Positions 58,247 through 64,000 of a stretch of DNA of 64,000 nucleotides are shown here, one piece after another (the stretch's first letter is position 1; the number at the start of each line of letters is the position of its first letter). Position numbers and translations under genes: made by a program. The notes under the pieces were generated by a model, which did not search any database, was not told the origin of the DNA, and worked only from the letters and a program-made list of their open reading frames with translations. This stretch comes from Sphingobium soli. Its GTDB lineage: Bacteria; Pseudomonadota; Alphaproteobacteria; Sphingomonadales; Sphingomonadaceae. The stretch spans positions 62,001 to 126,000 of the forward strand of contig NZ_JAJGNP010000010.1 of the NCBI RefSeq assembly GCF_020782245.1, in the 5' to 3' direction.

Positions 58247-59680
58247 TCAGGGCCTTTCGAAACGAGCATCTTCGCTGTCGCCGCCGCCTTCGCGATCGGT
58301 CGCCCGCACGATGAAGCGGAAATCCTGCCGCTGCGGGCCGACGGCCGGCGCGGCAATGAACAGGCGCAGCTTGGCGACGCTGTCGGCCGGCACGGTGGCG
58401 ACGATCCGGCTCGATGCGTCGTCCCTGGGCGTCGCGTCGGTCCACAAGGCAGCCCCGGCCAGGCCATCGGTCGATACGGCAACCGGGCGCGGCCGCGCCT
58501 CCATGTTGCGGATCTTGATGGTATAGGCGTTGCGGATGGCGCCATCCGAAAGTCTTACGAAAATGGGGTTGCGGTCCTGCTGCGCCGCGATGTCGATGCG
58601 CGTTCGCGCGCCCAGTGCGAACAGCATCGCCGCGCCGATCGCGCTCCACGCTGTCAGATAAGCGATCGTCCGGGGACGCAGCAGCGATTGCGACAGGGGT
58701 CGCGGCGGGCTGCCCTGCTTTTCCGCTTCGGCGTCGTCCTCGGTGCAATAATCGATCAGGCCCCGGAGCCGGCCGACCTGCGCCATCACCCGGTCGCACG
58801 CATCGATGCACAGCGCGCAGGTGATGCAGCCGATCTGCGGCCCTTCGCGAATATCTATGCCGGTCGGGCAGACCGCGACGCACTGGTCGCAATCGATGCA
58901 ATCGCCAAATTGCTGCGGATGGGCGGCAGCCTTCTTCAGGCTGCCACGCTTTTCGCCCCGCCAGTGCTTATAGGTGACGACCAGCGACTTTTCGTCCAGC
59001 ATGGCCGTTTGGATGCGCGGCCACGGGCACATATAGATGCAGACCTGTTCGCGCAGGAAACCGCCCAGCAGGAACGTCGTCGCTGTCAGCACCGCTGTCG
59101 TTGCATAGGCGACCGGCGCGGCCGTGCCGTTCCAGAAGGCGCGCTGCAGGGTCGGCGCATCGGCGAAGTAAAAGATCCAGGCGCCTCCGGTCAGAAAGGC
59201 GATGACCAGCCAGACGCCCCACTTCGCCAGCCGCCGCGCCAGCTTGCCCGCGCTCCATGGCGCCTTCGCAAGCCGGATCTGCGCATTGCGATCGCCATCG
59301 ATGAAGCGTTCGACATGCTGGAACAGGTCGGTCCATACGGTCTGCGGACAGGCATAGCCGCACCAGGCGCGCCCTACCGCCGAAGTCACAAGGAACAGCC
59401 CGATCCCCGCCATGATCAGCAGACCCGCCACATAATAGAATTCATGCGGCCAGATTTCGATCGCGAACATGTAGAAGCGCCGATGCGCCAGGTCGACGAG
59501 CACCGCCTGGTCGGGCGCATAAGGCCCCCGGTCCCATCGAAGCCACGGCGTCCCCCAATAGATCGCCAGCGTCACCGCCATGACCGCCCATTTGAAACGC
59601 CGGTAAAAGCCATCCACCGCCTTGGGGTAGACACCCTTGCGCTTCTCGTAGAGATCGCCGGAACCGGCAGGCATCAGCAT
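58247..59680 (-). CDS. ccoG: Cytochrome c oxidase accessory protein CcoG (FixG)
   Basis: A 477-residue inner-membrane iron-sulfur protein that reduces copper for cbb3 assembly. Two 4Fe-4S motifs are CIDCDQCVAVCP and CITCALCIDACD. Membrane helices occur near residues 30-50, 85-105, 160-180 and 195-215, plus one before the C-terminal periplasmic Ig-like domain (ending RFIVRATDREGG). GRAWCGYACPQTVWTDLF is the NapH-like ferredoxin block. ATG 59680 has AAGGAA six bases upstream. Confidence 0.95.
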   Translation of the reverse strand: MLMPAGSGDLYEKRKGVYPKAVDGFYRRFKWAVMAVTLAIYWGTPWLRWDRGPYAPDQAVLVDLAHRRFYMFAIEIWPHEFYYVAGLLIMAGIGLFLVTSAVGRAWCGYACPQTVWTDLFQHVERFIDGDRNAQIRLAKAPWSAGKLARRLAKWGVWLVIAFLTGGAWIFYFADAPTLQRAFWNGTAAPVAYATTAVLTATTFLLGGFLREQVCIYMCPWPRIQTAMLDEKSLVVTYKHWRGEKRGSLKKAAAHPQQFGDCIDCDQCVAVCPTGIDIREGPQIGCITCALCIDACDRVMAQVGRLRGLIDYCTEDDAEAEKQGSPPRPLSQSLLRPRTIAYLTAWSAIGAAMLFALGARTRIDIAAQQDRNPIFVRLSDGAIRNAYTIKIRNMEARPRPVAVSTDGLAGAALWTDATPRDDASSRIVATVPADSVAKLRLFIAAPAVGPQRQDFRFIVRATDREGGGDSEDARFERP

Positions 59681-59691
59681 GACATCTTCCT

Positions 59692-60621
59692 TCAGGGCTG
59701 GGCGGCGGCATTGTCCGCAGGGGCTGGGGCGGCCGCTGGCAGGGCTTCGCCGCCACCCAGGCTGTGCACATAGGCCGCCAGCATCCGGATCGTCGCCTTG
59801 TCCAACTTGTCGTTCCAGCGCGGCATGACCCCCTGGCGGCTGTTCCATATGGTCTGCCGGATCGTGTCTGCATCGCCGCCATACAGCCATATGCCATCCG
59901 TCAGATTGGGCGCGCCCAGTTCGCGACTGCCCGTGCCGCCCGCACCATGGCAGACCGCGCAATTGTCGGCGAACAGCTGCGCGCCCCGACGCGCTGCGTC
60001 GTTCGGCTTGTCCTGGTGGCTGATGACGCGAACATGCGCGACGACATCATCCACCTGCTGGGGCGTCAGCAACTGGTCGCGGCCAAATGCCGGCATCATC
60101 GACTGGCGCGTGTCGGCATGGTCGGGGTTGCGGATGCCATCGGTGATCGTCTTTTCAATGGTGGCGAGATCGCCGCCCCACAGCCAGTCGTCATCGTTGA
60201 GATTGGGATAGCCGTTCGATCCGGCCGCCCCCGCCCCATGGCATTGGACGCAATGCACCTTGAACGCCGCCCGACCGCCTTCGACCGCAACGCGCATCAA
60301 TTCCGGCCGACCGGCCAGCTTCGCGATGGTGGTGGCGGCGATCGCCTGATGCACAGGTGCCAGTTGCGCATCCCGCGCGGCCAGCTCGCTCGCCAGCGCC
60401 CCCCGACTCGACCATCCCAGCATTCCGCGCGTGGCGCTGTCGATCATGGGCCAGGCGGGATAGGCGATGGTGTAGCCGATCGCGAACAGGATCGTCGCGT
60501 AGAAGGTCCACAGCCACCAGCGCGGCAACGGCGTGTCCAGTTCGCGGATGCCGTCCCATTCATGCCCCTTGAAGGGCGTGCCGGTCGCGGCATCGACGGC
60601 TTTTGTCGGTTCGTCAGCCAT
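59692..60621 (-). CDS. ccoP: cbb3-type cytochrome c oxidase subunit III (CcoP)
   Basis: A 309-residue diheme cytochrome c. An N-terminal anchor PRWWLWTFYATILFAIGYTIAYPAWPM is followed by two c-type domains with heme sites HCVQCHGAG and NCAVCHGAG and Met ligands in SMMPAFGRD and GVMPRWNDK. GHEWDGIRELDTPLPRWW is the family N-terminus. The ATG lies within the last eight bases of ccoQ. Confidence 0.96.
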   Translation of the reverse strand: MADEPTKAVDAATGTPFKGHEWDGIRELDTPLPRWWLWTFYATILFAIGYTIAYPAWPMIDSATRGMLGWSSRGALASELAARDAQLAPVHQAIAATTIAKLAGRPELMRVAVEGGRAAFKVHCVQCHGAGAAGSNGYPNLNDDDWLWGGDLATIEKTITDGIRNPDHADTRQSMMPAFGRDQLLTPQQVDDVVAHVRVISHQDKPNDAARRGAQLFADNCAVCHGAGGTGSRELGAPNLTDGIWLYGGDADTIRQTIWNSRQGVMPRWNDKLDKATIRMLAAYVHSLGGGEALPAAAPAPADNAAAQP

Positions 60622-60790
60622 GTTCGGCCTCCGTCGCTTCACTTTCGCTTTCGAAGATCATCGTCGCGGCGCGATGGCTGTGTCGTCGCCCGTGCGGCAG
60701 GAAATGCCACCCGATCAGCAGCCCATAGGTCGCCCCCATGAACACCAGCCCCCAGCTGTCCGCGAAATGGCGCAGCGCGTCGTAGCTCAT
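60614..60790 (-). CDS. ccoQ: cbb3-type oxidase small subunit CcoQ
   Basis: A 58-residue protein: [20 protein letters not shown] and [16 protein letters not shown] form the single helix, followed by an acidic tail ([14 protein letters not shown]). This is the typical CcoQ/FixQ form. Its ATG overlaps the ccoO stop (ATGA), and its stop overlaps ccoP by eight bases, so it sits between the catalytic subunits as in other cco operons. Confidence 0.93.
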   Translation of the reverse strand: MSYDALRHFADSWGLVFMGATYGLLIGWHFLPHGRRHSHRAATMIFESESEATEAEHG

Positions 60791-61551
60791 CGCCCGTCCT
60801 CCTTCGGCGCGACCTGACCCGGCAGGGATTCCTGGGGTCGGGCGGCATCGACATCGACCAGCGTGCCGATCATCTGGAGATAGGCGACCAGCGCGTCCAT
60901 CTCGGTCAGGCGGCTCGGATCACCGTCGAAATCGCGCGCCTGCGCCTTGGGATAGCGTTTGAGCAGGTCGGTCGTGTCGGCATCGGGATCGGCCTGCGCG
61001 GCCAGATCGTCATTCGCCTTGCTGATGTCGGCGTCGCTGTAGGGAACGCCCACCCGCGTCAGGGCCTTGAGGTCGGCGCGCATGTCCCCGGGCTTGAGGT
61101 CGCGCTCGGCGAGGAAGGGATAGGTCGGCATGATGGATTCGGGCACGACCGCGCGGGGGTCCTTCAGATGCTGGACATGCCATTCGTCGGAATAGCGGCC
61201 GCCCACCCGCGCCAGGTCCGGCCCGGTGCGCTTCGACCCCCATTGGAACGGGTGATCATACATGCTCTCGGCGGCCAGGCTGTAATGCCCATAGCGTTCC
61301 ACCTCGTCGCGAAAGGGGCGGATCATCTGGCTGTGGCAGTTATAGCAGCCTTCGCGAATGTAGATGTTGCGCCCGGCCAGCTCCAGCGGCGTATAGGGGC
61401 GCATGCCCTCCACCTTCTCGATCGTGTTGTCGATCCAGAAGAGCGGCGCGATCTCCACGATGCCGCCGATGGCAACGGTGATCAAAGCGGCAATGCCCAG
61501 CAGGGACACGTTCCGCTCCAGCGTGCCATGGTTGAAAAATTTGGAAGCCAT
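60787..61551 (-). CDS. ccoO: cbb3-type cytochrome c oxidase subunit II (CcoO)
   Basis: A 254-residue membrane-anchored monoheme cytochrome c. The helix is [25 protein letters not shown]. The heme site is [26 protein letters not shown] with later [14 protein letters not shown] as Met ligand. ATG 61551 is 14 bases from the ccoN stop. It passes electrons to CcoN. Confidence 0.96.
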   Translation of the reverse strand: MASKFFNHGTLERNVSLLGIAALITVAIGGIVEIAPLFWIDNTIEKVEGMRPYTPLELAGRNIYIREGCYNCHSQMIRPFRDEVERYGHYSLAAESMYDHPFQWGSKRTGPDLARVGGRYSDEWHVQHLKDPRAVVPESIMPTYPFLAERDLKPGDMRADLKALTRVGVPYSDADISKANDDLAAQADPDADTTDLLKRYPKAQARDFDGDPSRLTEMDALVAYLQMIGTLVDVDAARPQESLPGQVAPKEDGR

Positions 61552-61565
61552 GTCCTGTTTCCCCT

Positions 61566-63224
61566 TCAGGCCGGGCGGGCGATCAGCGGCTTGTCGGCCG
61601 CCATGTCGTGCGACGCGCCGTGCATCGGCTTTTCTTGCCGCAGCGGGCTGCCCGCGATGGTGCGGCCGATATTCCAGGCCATGATGATGGCCCCGCTCAG
61701 ATAGAGCAGCCCGCCCGCCGCGCGGATCAGATACATGGGCCACATCGCGCTCACGACTTCGGAAAAGGCGTAGACCAGGTAGCCGTCGGCCCCATATTCG
61801 CGCCACATCAGCCCTTGCATGATGCCCGCCACCCACATCGACGCGGCGTAAAGGACGATACCCACGGTCGCGAGCCAGAAGTGCCAGTTGACCAGCCGCA
61901 GGCTGTAGAGCCGCTCGCGCCTCCACAGGCGCGGCGCCAGATAATAGAGGCAGGCGAAGGTGATCATGCCGTTCCAGCCGAGCGCGCCCGAATGCACATG
62001 GCCGATGGTCCAGTCGGTATAATGGGACAGGCTGTTGACCGCCTTGACCGACATCATCGGCCCTTCGAAGGTGGACATGCCGTAGAAGGCCAGCGCCATC
62101 ACCATCATGCGGATGATCGGATCGGTGCGGATCTTGTCCCAGGCGCCGTTGAGCGTCATCAGGCCGTTGATCATCCCGCCCCAGCTCGGCATCCACAGCA
62201 TGATCGAAAACACCATGCCCAGCGTCTGCGCCCAGTCGGGCAGCGCGGTGTAGTGCAGATGGTGCGGCCCCGCCCATATATAGAGGAAGATCAGCGACCA
62301 GAAATGGATGATCGACAGGCGATAGCTGTAGACCGGCCGCTGCGCCTGTTTGGGCACGAAATAATACATCATGGCCAGGAAGCCGGCGGTCAGGAAGAAG
62401 CCGACCGCATTATGGCCGTACCACCATTGGGTCAGCGCATCCTGCACGCCGGCAAAGGCGGCATAGCTTTTGGACCCCAGCAGGCTGACCGGCATCGACA
62501 GGTTGTTGACGATGTGCAGCATCGCGATCGTCAGGATGAACGCCAGGTAGAACCAGTTGGCGACGTAGATGTGCGGTTCGGACCGTTTGACGATGGTGCC
62601 GCCGAACACGACCAGATAGGCCACCCAGACGATCGTCAGCCACAGATCGACATACCATTCGGGCTCGGCATATTCCTTGCCTTCGGTAATGCCCATCAGA
62701 TAGCCGGTCGCGGCCAGCACGATGAACAGCTGATAGCCCCAGAAGACGAAGTCGGCGAGTTTGGGCGCGAACAGTCGCGCGCGACAGGTGCGCTGCACCA
62801 CATAGAAGCTGGTGGCGATGAGGGCGTTGCCGCCAAAGGCAAAGATCACCGCCGATGTGTGCAGCGGCCGCAGCCGGCCGAAGCTGGTATATTCCAGACC
62901 CAGATTGAGCGCCGGAAAGGCGAGTTGCAACGCGATATAGAGTCCGGCGAGAAACCCCGCCAGCGCCCAGGATACCGTGGCAATCACGCCCCAGCGGATC
63001 ACATCGTCATAATAGCGCCCCTGATCGGCCGGCATCTTCAGCAGGCCGCGGGCAACGGCTGCATAATCGGCCCGGCGCATGGCGATGATCGCCAGCCCCA
63101 GCGCGACCAGGCTGACAATGCCCATATGAACGGCAAAGCCGCCATCGCGCGCAGCCAGCATCGCTGCAAAGGCGACCAGGGCCAGCGCGAACCAGCCTCC
63201 CGTCCGCAAAACCAGTCTATCCAT
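61566..63224 (-). CDS. ccoN: cbb3-type cytochrome c oxidase subunit I (CcoN)
   Basis: A 552-residue catalytic subunit with 12-14 helices, reducing oxygen at a heme b3-CuB centre. Heme and copper ligand blocks are [53 protein letters not shown] and [13 protein letters not shown]. It heads ccoNOQP-GHIS. The 245-base spacer to the upstream Crp/Fnr gene shows no clear TTGAT-N4-ATCAA box, so control by that regulator remains unproven in sequence. Confidence 0.97.
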   Translation of the reverse strand: MDRLVLRTGGWFALALVAFAAMLAARDGGFAVHMGIVSLVALGLAIIAMRRADYAAVARGLLKMPADQGRYYDDVIRWGVIATVSWALAGFLAGLYIALQLAFPALNLGLEYTSFGRLRPLHTSAVIFAFGGNALIATSFYVVQRTCRARLFAPKLADFVFWGYQLFIVLAATGYLMGITEGKEYAEPEWYVDLWLTIVWVAYLVVFGGTIVKRSEPHIYVANWFYLAFILTIAMLHIVNNLSMPVSLLGSKSYAAFAGVQDALTQWWYGHNAVGFFLTAGFLAMMYYFVPKQAQRPVYSYRLSIIHFWSLIFLYIWAGPHHLHYTALPDWAQTLGMVFSIMLWMPSWGGMINGLMTLNGAWDKIRTDPIIRMMVMALAFYGMSTFEGPMMSVKAVNSLSHYTDWTIGHVHSGALGWNGMITFACLYYLAPRLWRRERLYSLRLVNWHFWLATVGIVLYAASMWVAGIMQGLMWREYGADGYLVYAFSEVVSAMWPMYLIRAAGGLLYLSGAIIMAWNIGRTIAGSPLRQEKPMHGASHDMAADKPLIARPA

Positions 63225-63469
63225 GGACCTTTCCCCGCTTCACGTCCCGGTCCGCGCCGCGCGTCAGAAAAAGCACGCGGCGTGTCCTGGGATTGCTGTG
63301 TCAAATGCAGGAAAGCGGGTCTTTACGGGAAAGTGCGTAGGCGCCTGGTGGCAGTGGCGAAGCTCCCCATTCCCGCGGCTTCTGCCGTGCGAGGGGGCTG
63401 CTCCACGCGCCCGTTCGAATGTCGTGCGATGGCGGCTGCGTCAAAACAGGCTTGTCGATGACGGGCGGC

Positions 63470-64000
63470 TCAGGAAATTTCGGCGAGGCGCTCCAATGCG
63501 GCCTCATCCACCAGCCGTACGCCCCTGCGCCCGACCAGGTCTATCAGCCCCTGCCGCTTCATGTCCGTCATCTGACGCGATACGGTCTCGATCGTCAGTC
63601 CCAGCACATCGGCAATCTGCTGGCGCGACAAGGGCAGCGCGATCACGCCATCGCGATCACCGCGCAATCGCCGCCCGATGTCGATCAGGAAAGTCGCGAC
63701 CTTTTCCCGCGCGCTTTTTCGACCCAGCAACAACATCCAGGCGCGGGTGCGGTCGAGCTCGTCGAGCGTGCGTTGCAACAGGCGGTGCTGCAACGCCCCA
63801 TGACCTGTCGCAAAGCCATCGAAGCTGCCGCGCGGAAAAAGACACAGCCGCGCGTCCGTTAGCGCCGTGACGCTGTGCGGCGTGCGCGCGCCGAAAGGCC
63901 GGCCGATGAAATCCGATGGATAGACCACGCCGACAATCTGTTCGCGCCCGCCTCCGGTCGATGTGGACAGCTTGAGCGTGCCTTCGATGACATTGGCGAC
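63470..64000 (-). CDS. Crp/Fnr family regulator, C-terminal part (5' end beyond window)
   Basis: The visible 176 residues begin inside the cyclic-nucleotide-like domain (VANVIEGTLKLSTSTGGG) and run through the dimer helix (LLQRTLDELDRTRAWMLLL) to an HTH: LPLSRQQIADVLGLTIETVSRQMTDM, whose ETVSR recognition helix is FNR-type. The frame stays open to the edge, so the N-terminus with any iron-sulfur cysteines is not seen and FnrN cannot be separated from FixK. Its position before ccoN suggests oxygen control of the oxidase. Confidence 0.9.
   Translation of the reverse strand, partial: VANVIEGTLKLSTSTGGGREQIVGVVYPSDFIGRPFGARTPHSVTALTDARLCLFPRGSFDGFATGHGALQHRLLQRTLDELDRTRAWMLLLGRKSAREKVATFLIDIGRRLRGDRDGVIALPLSRQQIADVLGLTIETVSRQMTDMKRQGLIDLVGRRGVRLVDEAALERLAEIS

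Noticed and set aside
63225-63469. FNR box before ccoN
   Set aside because: TTGCTGTGTCAA was examined, but its spacing is TTG-N6-CAA, not TTG-N8-CAA. No better site was found.

Overview
The window reads as chromosomal DNA of an alphaproteobacterium of the sphingomonad group (Sphingobium/Novosphingobium/Sphingomonas type). The grounds are high GC with strong third-position bias, a class I lysyl-tRNA synthetase, two RcnB-like Arg/Asp-rich periplasmic proteins, an exosortase-A-type glycosylation module, a TonB/ExbB/ExbD/ExbD cluster, and EcfG-type (general stress sigma factor) promoter motifs. I see no rRNA, tRNA, CRISPR array, insertion sequence or prophage block. Genus assignment is inference.

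Layout. 1-3.6 kb: end of cstA with ybdD, an XdhC molybdoenzyme maturation factor, and an S24/LexA-like repressor divergent from two small unknown proteins, with palindromes between them. 3.6-8.6 kb: exosortase-associated glycosyltransferase, O-glycosylation ligase and unknown membrane proteins, including a 40-residue one, then a DJ-1/PfpI protein. 8.6-15 kb: topoisomerase IB behind a stress-type promoter, MscS channel, a small envelope protein, a methyltransferase joined to an anti-sigma-like C-terminus, an ABC exporter and a PilZ protein. 15-18 kb: tonB-exbB-exbD-exbD with a terminator. 18-22 kb: homoserine dehydrogenase, fructose bisphosphatase (glpX) and a MerC-like protein. 22-27 kb: glpD-glpK followed by a MASE1-PAS-GGDEF cyclase. 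27-30.5 kb: phaC, phasin and clpS, with a duplicated TGC-rich element in front of the phasin. 30.6-36 kb: aminotransferase, DUF2721 protein, an orphan 2Fe-2S subunit, then heme oxygenase and bacteriophytochrome. 36-40.5 kb: two RcnB-like proteins around a 2OG-Fe(II) oxygenase, then lysK.

40.5-50 kb is mostly housekeeping: PilZ protein, DinG-like helicase, SixA-like phosphatase, the rpmF-plsX-fabH-ihfA-merR lipid/ribosome cluster, MAPEG, MBL and Rrf2 proteins, and glpQ. 50-55.5 kb is a run of small stress-type and unknown genes: ArsC-like, RidA, an acidic protein behind a perfect EcfG-type promoter, a truncated hemoglobin with a DNR/FNR-type box, a membrane-anchored nuclease, a glycine-zipper protein, a small Zn-ribbon-like protein beside a 30-bp inverted repeat, an SDR and a PilZ protein. 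55.5-64 kb is a complete cbb3 oxidase and assembly operon, ccoNOQP-GHIS, preceded by the 3' part of a Crp/Fnr regulator that runs off the window.

Together the genes describe an aerobic, TonB-dependent heterotroph with microaerobic respiration (cbb3, globin, Fnr), PHA storage, glycerol/G3P use, red-light sensing and an EcfG-type stress response. The most unusual items are the methyltransferase/anti-sigma fusion at 11.5 kb, the regulatory palindromes at 2.9, 28.6 and 53.6 kb, and several genes of 40-60 codons.
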